Shown here piece by piece: positions 48,078 through 59,931 of a stretch of 64,000 nucleotides of DNA. The DNA is from Coniferiporia sulphurascens. Taxonomy: Eukaryota > Basidiomycota > Agaricomycetes > Hymenochaetales > Hymenochaetaceae. Each line of letters begins with the position of its first letter. Position 1 is the first letter of the stretch. The notes under the pieces were generated by a model. It had not been told where the DNA came from, did no database searches, and saw only the letters and a program-made list of their open reading frames with translations. A program made the position numbers and the translations under genes. The stretch covers positions 248,001 to 312,000 of the forward strand of contig NBBA01000019.1 of the NCBI GenBank assembly GCA_002794785.1, written 5' to 3'.

Positions 48078-50940
48078 ATGTCGTCTGAGAACCTCAAGCC
48101 TACACAAACTCAGTCAATGATCTCACCATCAAAGAATGAGTCTTCCAAAGACAAGTAGGTTATAGAATGTCGCAATGGCTGATGCACGCTGAGCGCGACC
48201 CCTCTGTTAGTACTGATCTCTACAATGGGAGAAAGCACCATGAATCTATACCCTTTACGAGGTCACCTTTTATGAAGACATCTCCCGCTCAGTCCGCGCC
48301 AGAGCCGCAGATTGTAAGCATGTAAGCAGTACTTATCAAGCTCGAATCCTCAGACATTCTTTAGGAACATCACCCCGACGAGATGACGGTGCGTAATGCT
48401 AAGTCTCGGGGTCTATGGCCCGGGAGTGATCTGGTATGTGGCTATTCTCCGCGCATGTTATCCTCTCTCTTAAAATCTCTCTCTAGCTCCTAGAGATAGT
48501 CATGACAACTGCCTTCGCAAGCTTAACGTACGTGACGACCTTCAGTATTTGTACACTACGAATAAATGAACTTTTCTCAGTGACGGGACGGAAATGCTCA
48601 GTGGATCGGTAAGCAAGGTGTTCTATGATTCTCTGTCATCGTCGCTAAGCTTTACGCCCTTTAGGGCGTAGCATCGTATCTCAGCTTCTTTTTCATGGTC
48701 TGGTGGGTATGGACCAGCCAAGTCGCATATAACGTTCGCTTCCGCCAAAACGACTGGCAGCACAGAATCTCCATGTTTCTCCAACTCTTGATCTTCTGTG
48801 CACTTGCCGCTTTTACGAACAACTTCGACGTGATCAACGGGATAGCAAACGACACTAAGCTGCAGAATTTGTTGGCGCAACCCAAGCTCGAGGATTATTC
48901 GTCACAGCAGGATATTGCAGCTGCGGATTTTCGAAACAAAAGGCTGCCGACACTGAATGCGAGAGGCATTTCGCTGACGATGGCGTTTAGCCGACTGGTG
49001 CTGCTCGTCCAGTACGCTTTCAGTAAGCCACCTGCCTTGAACAATCATTATAGCGTTGACATCCCGCTCACAGCGTTGTTCCATAATATTCGTGCGAAAG
49101 TGGAAAGCGGTCGCCCGCGACCCATGAAGATCTCTGCATTACTCGTGCATATTAGTTCGATCGCTTTTTCTTCAGTATGCTATTTCGTTGCATACGGCGT
49201 CATCGGAAAGGAGCCAACAAAGACGGACCAAATTGCGAAACTCTTCCTATGGTACTGCCCCCTACTGATCGAACTCGTCGCGCACTTCGTAGCGGAGGGG
49301 TCCCCAGACTACCCAGTGGAAGACATCTACGAACGCAGCTCTACGGTTTTCGTCATTATTCTTGGTGGTGGTCTTGACGAGATTACGAAAGGGTTCCGGT
49401 TTATCGTCGGAAATGTTTCTACCAGTTTTGAGAACGCAAGTTTGATTCTTTGCGCCGCAGTGATATTTATCCTCCTGTATACACTATATTTCGAGAAGAG
49501 CAAAGACGATAAGATCAGCAGCAGACGTGCGCTGTCGTCGTTCTTCTTCCTGTTCTTTTATCTTTCGGCATTGATCGTGACGCTCCAAGGAATCGCAGCA
49601 ATGCTTCTCGCCGGGGTGTGTTTTCCCTAACTCAACGTCCCCTGACTCCCCTCTGTCTGTTTCCTTCATTTATTGTCCGGCTTTCAGAATATTGCCAGTG
49701 CTTTGGAGATCCCCCTTCAATTCGTCACGGAGACGTCAACATTGATGCTCAAAAAAGGTTTCGGTGTGTCGCTGAACGAAAGTGACTACGACAATGGGTT
49801 TAGACAATCGCTGAACGAGACTGGCTTTGCGCTGTCCAGCCTCCTGGAATATGTGAATGACGGTATCGAGACTGGGCTTCAAAACAATGACACCAGTCTT
49901 CCACATAACCATGTGCTTTGGGCGGATGTATCGCTCCTGATGGCCGTCTTGGATGTGGGAGTGCACTTGTTAAGGAGACCCGATCTGGAACTGACGCAAA
50001 TTATTCCGCTTTCCCGTCTTGTAGAACTTCCATGCGACACCCGACGAGGACTCGATCTTAATGAACAAGATATACGTGTTTCTTGATAATGACGTCAATG
50101 ATTATAACTACGTGAACAACGTAACCTTCCACGACATCGCAGAGGAGACGTACATGACGTACGCGATGCCAGCGTTGTGGTTCTATGCTGCAGGCGGTTT
50201 GGTGCTTGTCTTCCTTGGACTCATGAACCTCATTATCAGACAGCCACGAGGCAAGTATTTCCTAATATTCTTCCTTCAAAGTGACTGTAACGATGTTAAT
50301 TGTTTCCCCGCTACTGTTGCTCATTGGCCTTAACTCACTCGAATAGACAAGTTTGAATGGGGTCAGACCATCAGCAAGATCGTCATTGGGTGCATCGTGA
50401 TCACCTTCTCGACGGCAGACATACATGCATCAGGAAAAATCCTCGACGATAATTTCAAGTATCACGGCAAGCGCATCTGGTTCCTCGCGACTCACGGATG
50501 GGTGTAAGTCATTTCTTTCTCAACACTTTACGAGCGTCCAACGTCGACACCATCGGTCTCCGGACTCCCGTCCTATGCGCTTGCGCTAATCGTCGTGCAA
50601 GCATTTGAGCTGGTACGTCAATCCTGCCAATTCACCGCCGATATCCTATCATACGTGCCCACATAGTCCTATGATTATGAAGTACATGACACCGCGTTCT
50701 TTGGAGCACGGGTGCCTCTCGATCTTCCGGAAGCTCCGGGCCGCACGCACCGAGTCGTACGCTCCCGCGGGCGGCGCGGCAGACCACTATCCTCCCGGCG
50801 GAGGCTCAAGCAGCGGCAGCAACATTCCTGATCTAAACGCATTAGATATCGAAATTATGGATTACCGTGCAGTAAGCCTGAACTCGGTCGTCAGCCCCCC
50901 TACCAGCAGCGCGGACTTTGGGGCGCGCATGCGCGTGTGA
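48078..50940 (+). CDS. LtrA-like multi-TM protein, gene 3 (late splice site damaged)
   Basis: Start MSSENLKPTQTQS at 48078; same exon plan as gene 2 and its closest paralog. TM landmarks: FFFMVWWVWTSQVAYNVRF, NARGISLTMAFSRLVLLVQY, LVHISSIAFSSVCYFVAYGV, IAKLFLWYCPLLIELVAHF, WFYAAGGLVLVFLGLMNLI. The acceptor before the exon reading LPSYALALIVVQAFEL is CCGG (50562-50563), where genes 1, 2, 4 and 5 have AG. The nearest upstream AG puts a stop soon after. The predicted product therefore loses the last TM segment and the cytosolic tail unless rescued by alternative splicing. The tail exon itself (to 50940) is still open and conserved, so the lesion looks recent. GC donor at 50251. Confidence 0.62.
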
Positions 50941-51703
50941 AGGGTTTGGGGCGGGGTTCGTCTGAAATCGTGTTGAGTCATTGGACCACACACAAGAAGT
51001 ATATTTGCCTCTTCGATCTTGGAAGCCCTTTTTTTAAGAGGGTAAATTTTGTAATGTCCCTTTCATGGTTAATTACCAGAATGGACAGTGAAAAGTATAT
51101 TGAAAAAGTTCGATTACATTCGAGTATGATGCAATTTTCTGAGTCTCTATTCAGATCTCCTCCATCATCCACCCTTACGATAGACCGTAAACTTGAGGTT
51201 AAAAAGTTCAGCCTCTATTTAAGGGTCTCTTTCAGAAAGAGGCAAAATTATCCTTGTTTCAATCAGATGCTATTCTAGTGATACTGGTGGCCGATCTCGA
51301 TGATTGCCGAGTAGGCTTTACCGGAATAGGCTACTTCTCATTGTTTCCGGACCGAGCCGAGCCGCCTTAAAATAACCTCCTCCCCATGCCCGTCTAGCAC
51401 TGATTTCCATCGTCCGCGCGGAAGCCTCTTGGAAATGAAATGGAGACCGTGGCCGCCGGGGTGTTACAGTGTCCTAAACAAAACCGAACTTAAAGAATGA
51501 ATACAGTCCTCTCGCAAATTCAAAGACCCCTCATCAAACTGTGCCCAATGGCCGCTCCAAGGTTATGGCATGCCAGTGAAACACTGTTGGGATTTAAAAG
51601 CTGAAGAAGCTAAAAAACAGGAATTAGAACTTATCTTTCTCTCCGTTTCATCCCCCTCGTCCTGGTCTGGTCCGTTGGTCGTTACTTTCTCTCGAAAGCA
51701 ATT
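50941..51703. other. Spacer between genes 3 and 4
   Basis: No gene is recognised. AT-rich first half; the second half includes the probable gene 4 promoter. Open frames here lack motifs. Confidence 0.45.
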
Positions 51704-54635
51704 ATGTCGTCTCAGATACACACCAAACCTACACGACCCCGGTCGGTGTTTTCGACATCGAAGGAAAAATCCTCCAAAGACGGGTGGGTTCTCTACAGTA
51801 TCTTATTCAAGAATAACACACGCTGATACTAACTCTCCCCCAGCACTAACTTCTACAACAAGAGACAGAATAAAATTGTACCATTTACAAGCTCCCCGTT
51901 CGTGGAAAAACCCCTTGCTCCCGCTGTACCTGATCCAGAGATTGTAAGCATGCGCGCCGTAACCCGCTAAGGATTAACCCCTCATTCGCCTCTTAGGAGC
52001 ACCACCCTGACGAGCTTCAGGTGTACTGCGCTGAGATCCCATGGAGTGATCTGGTTTGTGCATATTCTCTACGCACGTTGACTCCTCTTTTTAAACATTT
52101 CTCTAGCTCCTAGAAATTGCCATGACGACCGCGTTCGCAAGCTTAACGTGCGTCACGGCTCAACGAGCTTGTACATTACGACTAAATGATTTCTTTTCTT
52201 AGCGATGGGACACCCATTCTCCATGGATCGGTAGGGAAGGTTCTATATCACAATCCGTCATCATTGCTAACCTTGCGTCTTTCAGGACGTAGCCTCATAC
52301 CTCAGCTTCTTTTTCATGGTCTGGTGGGTATGGGCCAGCCAAGTCGCATATAACGTTCGCTTCCGCCAATCAGACTGGCTGCATCGTATTTCCACCTTTC
52401 TCCAACTCTTGATCTTCTGTGCACTCGCTGCTTTTACGAACAATTTCGACGTGACAAATGGGATAGCAAGCAACACTAAGCAACAGGACCTGTTGACGCA
52501 ACTAAAGCTCGAGGACTTCTCGTCGCAGCAGGATATTGCAACTGCAAATTTTCGAAACAACAGGCTGCCGACACTGAATGCGAGAGGCATTTCGCTGACG
52601 ATGGCATTCAGCCGACTGGTGCTGCTCGTTCAGTACGCTCTCAGTGAGTATTTCTACTGCATAATCTTGACATCGCTTGTAACCAATTTCCAGCCCTATT
52701 CCATGTTCTCCGTATAGAGGCGGGGCGCAAGCGGTCGCATCGCGCGATGGCCTCTGCGTTGTTCGTGCACATCGGTTCTATCGCTTTCTCTTCAGTATGC
52801 TATTTCATCGCGTATGGCATCATCTGCAAGGATCCTTCAAAGGCGGACCAAATTGCTAAACTCTTTCTATGGTACTGTCCACTGCTGATCGAACTCATCG
52901 CACACTTCGTGGCGGGAACGCTCCCAGGCAGAGTACACTACCCGGCAGAAGCGATTTATAAACGCAGCTCGACGGTGTTTATCATCATCCTTGGTGTCGG
53001 TCTTGATAAGATCACGAACGGGTTCCAGTTTATCGTCGGAAACGTGTCGATCAGCTTTGAGAGTATGGGTCTGATCATTTGTGCCGCTGTGATATTTATT
53101 CTCCTATTCACGCTGTACTTCGGAACGACTGAGGGCGATAAGCTCGGCAGCAGGCGCGCGCTCTTTTTGTTCTTCTTCCACTTCTTCTACCTTTCGGCGT
53201 TGATCGTTACGCTCCGAGGAATCGCTTCGATGCTTTTCGTCGGGGTGAGTTTATCTTGACTCTACGATGTTCTCCATCCTCACCTGGCCTCAAGAATATT
53301 GGCAGCGCTCTGGAAACACCCTTCCAATTCGTCACCAGCACGTCACCATTGATGGTCGACAAAGGTTTCGGCGTTCTTCTGAACGAAAGTGACTATAGCG
53401 ATTCCTTCGTGCGTTCGCTGAACAAGACTGGTGTGGCGCTGTCGACGCTCCTGGATTATGTAAATTATGGTATCCAAGACAATGCCAACAACAGCGACAC
53501 CAGGTTATCCTACAACTATGTGCTTCAGGCGGACGTGGAGCTTATAGCGCTCGTCTTGGAAGTGAGAATACATTAGTTGAAGCCATCTGATTTGGCACTA
53601 ACGCGGGTTGCCCTGTCCACTCACCTTACTACAGAACTTCAATGCAGTACCTGACGACGACTCGGATTCGCTTCTAACGACCGAGATGGACGTGTTTCTC
53701 GATAATGACGCCAGCAATTATACCGTTGTGAACGATGCCACGTTCCACAACATCGCAGAGGACGCGCTCACGACGAACGCAAGGCCAGCACTATGGTTCT
53801 ACGCAGCAGGCGGCTCAGTACTCGTGCTTCTTGGCCTTATGAACCTTATTAACCAGTGTCCGCGAGGCAAGTCTTTTCCGGAATGATCCCTCAGGCTCTA
53901 GAGGTCACTGTAATGACGATCTTCTTTGCTTTTACTGTTCGTTGGGTTTCCTTTTCGCCTTATGAGATAAGTACGAATGGGGCCAGACTATTAGTAGGAT
54001 CGTTGTCGGATGTGCCGTGATTTCATTCACAGCGCTAGATGCGCACGCATTAAGCGACATCCTCGATAGCAACCTCAACTACCACGGCTCGCGCATCTGG
54101 TTCCTCGCGGCCCACGCATGGGTATAAGCGTTATTAACTCCATGCTGCCTCCGCGATGTCCTCTAACATCGGGTACCGCCGATACACTAGACTTCCACCC
54201 TACGCTCTCGCGCTGATTGTCGAGCAGACGATTGAATGGTGTTTTAACTCACCTCCGGAACACCGATAGCCATGCTCATGGGTATTTCAGATCATGCTGC
54301 ATATGGCTGGACGTGCGTACCAGCTGGAGGGCTTCTCGGTCTCCCGGCTACGCACGCGTGTCTGGCCGTACGCGCAAACAAACGTAGGCGACTCAGTATG
54401 CGACCAACACCCCGCCGGCGAGGGAAGGAGAAACGATGTCTTTGATCCGTACGCACTCAGGCTATTTGACGAAAAAGCGGAATACCGTGCAGCTAGGCCG
54501 ACCTCGATCGTCAGTGCCCCGCCCACCAGTGCAGACTTCGGGGCACGTGTGTGCGAGAGCGGCGGCACGACTAATGTCCGATACAGACGGAAGTCAACTA
54601 AGAGCGCCATTGAGCCACTTTTTAACCGGGTGTGA
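51704..54635 (+). CDS. LtrA-like multi-TM protein, gene 4 (frameshift near C-terminus)
   Basis: Start MSSQIHTKPTRPRSVF at 51704. Core segments: LLEIAMTTAFASLTDGTPIL; FFFMVWWVWASQVAYNVRF; NARGISLTMAFSRLVLLVQY; LFVHIGSIAFSSVCYFIAYG; FIIILGVGLDKITNGF; YLSALIVTLRGIASML; WFYAAGGSVLVLLGLMNLI. At 54231-54240 the sequence before the last donor reads ATTGAATG-GTGTTT, where gene 5 has ATTGAACTG-GTGCGT. The one-base loss shifts the phase and creates a TGA at the junction, removing about 110 residues of cytosolic tail. Using an upstream GTCGAG donor would restore the frame but is a weak site. The tail exon (RAYQLEGFSVS...) stays open to 54635. GC donor at 53867. Confidence 0.62.
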
Positions 54636-55687
54636 AGCCCGCGGTACTATGTAGTAACTTTGAATGATATTGCAGCTAGCGCTTCGCATCCCTGCCCTTA
54701 TATGTATTGTTGTTATGACTTGCGGCAGCAGACGCATTCGCCTTGACTACCTGTACTGTACTGTATCCGCAGACGTCTCTTCTTGCGTATACCTATTCCT
54801 TTTCAAGTCTCCGCTTGAGAATATTTTGACTCTATCAAAGACGTACTAAGAGTTTAGCTTCAAAGTCAGATCCGGTTCCCTTGCTTGCGATACTTTATAG
54901 TTTCTTCTCCATTCTTAACTTTTGATCATGATGGTTTTGTCTTAAGGTTCTAAATGTTGATCAGCGGCAAACCGGGCCGGAAGAACTAGCATTATTATTT
55001 TTAGACTCAAAATCATGTACCGTGCAAATATCCACTATCTCACTGACTCGGGTCAATATTAGGAGGCAACCCTCTTCAGAATCAATAATTTTTCCTTTAT
55101 AAAGGCCCATGCAGAGCACCCTAGTAAGACGGCTAAACAATTATGAGAGACGTAAATAAGCGGGAGGAGCCTCGCTCCAGCGACCTGACGGCATTAATTA
55201 ACACGGCCGAGAGACGCATCAGACAAACCACAGGAGCGCCCGCTGCCGATTGCCGAATGGACTTTTACTAAAATAAGGTACATTCCTCCGTTTTCATATG
55301 CGTGTGGCCTACAAGTGTCCATTCCTGCTGCTACATCCGATACATGTCGCTCGGGATATCTCCTCGAGTTTTGCGTACTCTGCTCAGTGGAAGTGGAGGC
55401 CATACACGCTAGAGTGTCGCTGCGCCCCTGACTCACTCGGTACCAAATTTGAAGATTAGACGCTCGTTGTATCAAGCGTGCGCATCGCCCATCAAAATGT
55501 GCCTGGCTGCTCCAGAGTGATGCTGATTTTCATCTATTAGACGCCCGGGCCCGGCGGGCACGAAACGCTGTACTCAATAGCCTGAGCTGAGGAGGTCTAA
55601 AACCCTAGAAAACCGAAATGGCGTCCCCCGTTCCTCTTCTTCCCCCAACACCCTGTTGGTCGCTGCTCCTTCCACGAAAGCAGCACA
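54636..55687. other. Spacer between genes 4 and 5
   Basis: No gene is recognised. The centre (55195-55300) shares words with the duplicated upstream region of genes 2 and 3 (AAACCACAGGAGCGCCC versus CAAGCCAGGGGAGCGCCC), so gene 5 also carries duplicated upstream DNA. Confidence 0.5.
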
Positions 55688-58601
55688 ATGCCCTCTACCA
55701 AACCCGGGCCGGCTCGGCCCCAGTCGACTTTCTCAACGCTGAGGAAGGAGTCATCCGCCGAAGACGAGTGCGTTTTCCTGCGATCTATCGCGTTCAATCG
55801 TTACTGCATACTAAGTCCATATCTCCGCTAGCGTTGCTCTCTACAATCAAAGACAAAATAGCATCGTACCATTTACGAGCTCACCATTCTCAGAGAAACC
55901 TCCTGCTCCCCCCGCACCTGAGCCAGAAATTGTAAGCGTGCACGCCTTAATCTGCTAGGTCGTGAACCCTCAACCATCTTTTAGGAACGTCACCCTGACG
56001 AGCTTCGGGTGTACTGCGCTGAGATTCCATGGAGTGACCTGGTCCGTGCACATTCTCTACCCGCACCGATCTCCCTTTAACATATTCTCCCTAGCTGCTA
56101 GAAATTGCCATGACGACTGCCTTCTCAAGTTTAACGTGCGTTGCGACCTTCAGGTTGTGTATTTCATAAATAATTTTTTCTTTCTTAGTGATGGGACGCC
56201 TATTCTCCAAGGATCGGTAAGAAAAGTCTTTTATGGGCTTGATCAATCCTCACCGAGCCTGCGTTCTTTAGAGCGTGGCCTCTTATCTCAGCTTCTTTGC
56301 CATGGTTTGGTGGGTATGGGCCAGTCAAGTCGCGTATAACGTCCGCTTCCGCCAATCCGACTGGCTGCATCGTATTTTCGTCTTCCTTCAACTCTTGATC
56401 TTCAGTGCACTCGCCGCTTTTACGAACAATTTCGACGTGACAAATGGGATAGCAAACAACAATCAGCAGCAGGATTTGATAACGACACTCCAACTCGCAG
56501 ATTTCTCTTCGCAACAGGACATCGCAGCAGCCAATTTTCGAAATAATAGGCTTCCGACGCTAAATGCTAGAGGCATTTCGCTAACGATGGCGTTCAGTCG
56601 ACTAGTACTACTCGCGCAGTACGCTCTCAGTAAGCATACTGCCTTGCACAGTTTAATTAAATTATCACTGATAGCCAGCTCCCAGCTCTATTCCATGTCC
56701 TCCGTATGGAAGCGGGGTACAAGCGGTCGCGTCGCATGATGGCCTCTGCGCTGTTCGTGCACATTGGTTCGATCGCCTTCTCTTCAGTATGCTATTTCAC
56801 TGCATATGGCGTCATTGGTAAGAATCCTTCGGAGGCGGATCAAATTGCGAAACTCTTTCTATGGTACTGTCCACTCATAATCGAAGTCGTCGCACACTTC
56901 GTGGCGGGATTACTCCCAGGCAGGGTGCGCTACCCTGCCGAAGCGATCTACGAGCGTAGTTCAACGGTGTTTATCATCATCCTTGGTGGCGGTCTTGATA
57001 AGATCACAAACGGGTTCCAGTTTATCGTTGGAAATGTGTCGATCAGCTATGAGAGTTTGGGCCTGATCGTTTGCGCCGCCGTGATATTTATTCTTTTGTT
57101 CACTCTGTACTTCGGAACGAGTGATGGCGATAAGCTCGGCAGCAAGCGCGCTCTTTGCTTGTTTTTCTTCCACTTCTTCTACCTTTCGGCGTTGATCGTG
57201 ACGCTTCAAGGCATCGCAGCAATGCTCTCTGTTGGGGTGAGTCTATCTTGTCCGCGTTTTTTTCTGTCCCTTCATTTATTATCCGGCTTCTAGAATATTG
57301 GCAGCGCTTTGGAGACACCCTTTCAATTCGTCACCAGCACATCGTCATTAATGGTTGACAAAGGCTTCGGCGTGTTGCTGAACGAAAGTGACTATAGCGA
57401 TTCCTTCGTGCGTTCGCTGAACAAGACTGGCGTAGCGCTGTCGACGCTTCTGGATTATGTGAATTACGGTATCCAGGATGGGGTTAACAGCAGCGACACC
57501 AATCTCCCATACAACTACGTGCTTCAGGCGGATGTGGCGCTCATGGCGACCGTCTTGAATGTGAGAGTGTACTTGTTAAGGCGATTTGGTCCGGCATTGA
57601 TGCGAATTATGTCCGCTTCCCCGTCTTGCAGAATTTTAATGCGGTACCTGGCGACGGCTCCTTCTTACTGACCGAGATGGACGCGTTTTTCGATAATGAC
57701 GCCAGCAATTATAGCATTGTAAACAATGCTACGTTCCTCAACATTGCAGAGGACGTGCTCACGACGAACGCGACTCCAGCACTGTGGTTCTACGCAGCAG
57801 GTGGCTCGGTACTCGTGCTTCTAGGATTCATGAATCTCATAAACCGTTGGCCACGAGGTAAGTATTTCTCCAAAATTGTTCCCTTTAAGTGTAGTTACGC
57901 CAATTACTTATTCTATCCTCCACTCCGACAGACAAGTACGAATGGGGTCAGACTATAAGTAGGATTGTCCTTGGATGCCTCGTGATTACATTCTCGGCAG
58001 TAGATGTGCACGCATCAAGCGACGTCCTCGACAGCAATCTCAACTACAAGGGCTCCCGCATCTGGTTCCTCGCGACGCACGCATGGGTGTAAGTGTTATT
58101 ATCTCAGTGATGCCTCTCCGCTGCCTCCTGACATCGGCACCACTGACGCCCTAGACTTCCACCGTATGCGCTCGCGCTTATCGTCGAGCAGACAATTGAA
58201 CTGGTGCGTTAGCCTACTTTCAACACCACGAGGCAAGCTCACAGGTCCTTTAGATCATGCTCTACATGGCTGGACGTGCGTATAAACTCGAGGGATTCTC
58301 GGTCTTCTGGCGGCGCGTGCGTGTCTGGCCGTACGCGCCCACAAGCACGGGCGAGTCAGCAGATGACCACTACCTTGGTGGTGGCGAGGACCACGGCAGC
58401 GGTATCTTTGACCCGTACACGCCGTATGACGAGAAGACGGAATATCGTGCAGCTAGTCCGACATCGATCATCAGCCCGCCGCCCACTGGCGGCAGCGCAA
58501 ATTTCGGAGCGCGCACGCGCGTAGGCGGCAGCACGGCATACAGCCGTTACAGGCAGATGTCGAGTGGAAGCGCCATCGAGCCGCTAATGGATCGGGTATG
58601 A
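55688..58601 (+). CDS. LtrA-like multi-TM protein, gene 5 (apparently intact)
   Basis: Best complete model of the family: about 760 aa in 12 exons, start MPSTKPGPARPQSTF at 55688, stop at 58601. All junctions I traced close in phase. The N-terminus is polar (SSPFSEKPPAPPAPEPE). Then LLEIAMTTAFSSLTDGTPIL, AMVWWVWASQVAYNVRFRQS and LQLLIFSALAAFTNNFDVTN form the first TM pair. SALFVHIGSIAFSSVCYFTA, IAKLFLWYCPLIIEVVAHF, IIILGGGLDKITNGF and IVCAAVIFILLFTLYF form the second block. A lumenal-type loop with N-glycosylation-like sites (NATF) leads to WFYAAGGSVLVLLGFMNLI. LPPYALALIVEQTIEL precedes a Ser/Gly-rich cytosolic tail (GGSTAYSRYRQMSSGS). The intron after INRWPRG uses GTAAGT, unlike the GC donors in genes 1-4. 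Function unknown; LtrA assignment is by pattern. Confidence 0.75.
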
Positions 58602-59218
58602 AGCGCCATGGGTTAAAGGATTGATCTGCACGAATGTTACGGACATCGCTCGCATCCCGGCTGCTACTTCTCTTGTTTTAACTTATGACCATGGACGCAT
58701 CACTCCCATCGACAACCCCCTTGCATTTATTACTGTACATACATCTGTATACGCTTCTTTTTTTGTGGGGCCTCCTATTTCTTTCTTATACCTCCACCTA
58801 AAAATCGAGACTACCACAGATACATATAATTTCACGATCACTACTCCCCGTTTTTCTCTTGGCATTGTTTTAAGTTTTCTTTACCATTCAGTTTTTGTAC
58901 GATTTTTTGTAGCGGGATTCTCAACACTGCTCACTTCTAATGTTATTAAAAAGTTACTGTAAAATCTCCTGAGATTTTTCCCAACTAGATCTTTTTCGTG
59001 AATAGACTCGGGGGGACGCGATATATAATGTACCATGTGCATGTTGAGAGTCCACTCTTCCGCGCAAGTTTATTACATTTCAAAGTTGTGTCACATGTAA
59101 AAAAGAGACTGTTATAGCACTCGCGGAGCAATCCATATGTGTGCTTATCACTGCGGGCAGCACAGGCAAGCAAAATAAGAACAGAAATGTTTATAGCTAA
59201 ATAAAGCAACATAACAGC
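58602..59218. other. Spacer between gene 5 and the inverted repeat copy
   Basis: Probable gene 5 3' UTR, then AT-rich DNA. An open plus frame to 58962 is hydrophobic (FFVAGFSTLLTSN) but has no start context or splice support. No gene is called. Confidence 0.45.
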
Positions 59219-59506
59219 TATATAAACTAGTATGGTTAGGGTTAGATCCCCAAAGCGACAAAAAGAAGAGAGCCCACCCAGCCCGAGTGGGCCGAAATGA
59301 GACAGGAAAATATTGAGACAGTGCATGAGGCATAAACCCCATACAAACCACAGGCACCCTCTGAGGACAAGGTCGCCGTGCTATGGATGGTCCCCATGGC
59401 CCACCCTCCCAATACATGAAGGGGAAAGCGCCGTCAAGGTAAGTATGAGGTGTTCAGGTCATGGGGGGCACGCTTATATACCAGTGGCGACGCGCGCACG
59501 GACCAG
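59219..59506 (-). repeat. 288-bp dispersed repeat, copy 2 (inverted)
   Basis: The reverse complement matches 27510-27797 over its whole length with few differences. Both copies end in CTAACCCTAACCATA. The two copies face each other across 31.4 kb that contains all five LtrA-like genes, DAD2, the SCYL gene and MED14. Confidence 0.75.
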
Positions 59507-59931
59507 TTTCCCCTTTTGGTATTTGTGTGCGAAAAATGTGAGTCCGTCGGGGTTCCGACATTTGTTCGTGGTTATAAGTGAGCTAACGAGTCGTTCGTCC
59601 ACCTCGAGTCCCCGCCATCCGGGAATATTACTACGGTATGCACACTTTCACCAGTGACATTTTCCACCCAATTGTAGGAGCATTGGAAGCTGCTGCCGGT
59701 GCCCTTTTCGATCATACAGACTTCGGAGGCATCGCAGTTTGGCCACTGAATCTTAGATTTTGTCCATCATTCAAAGCCATACGACTGGAGCGGAAACAAA
59801 TGCTAATAGTGTATGTGTAAACATGCAATTAAGTACAAATGTAAGGAAATAAATGGCTCTGACAAGATACAAGGCATAAATAAACGATATAGATCAAACA
59901 TCCAGATAAACAGTCCAAGAGCACATAATCA
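59507..59931. other. Spacer 3' of MED12
   Basis: Presumed MED12 3' UTR plus about 250 bp without recognisable content. Overlapping open frames lack motifs. Confidence 0.45.

Noticed and set aside
59219..59260. Interstitial telomere
   Set aside because: Only about two TTAGGG-like units are present in each copy, and they are an integral part of the repeat, so a chromosome-end or fusion site is not supported by itself.
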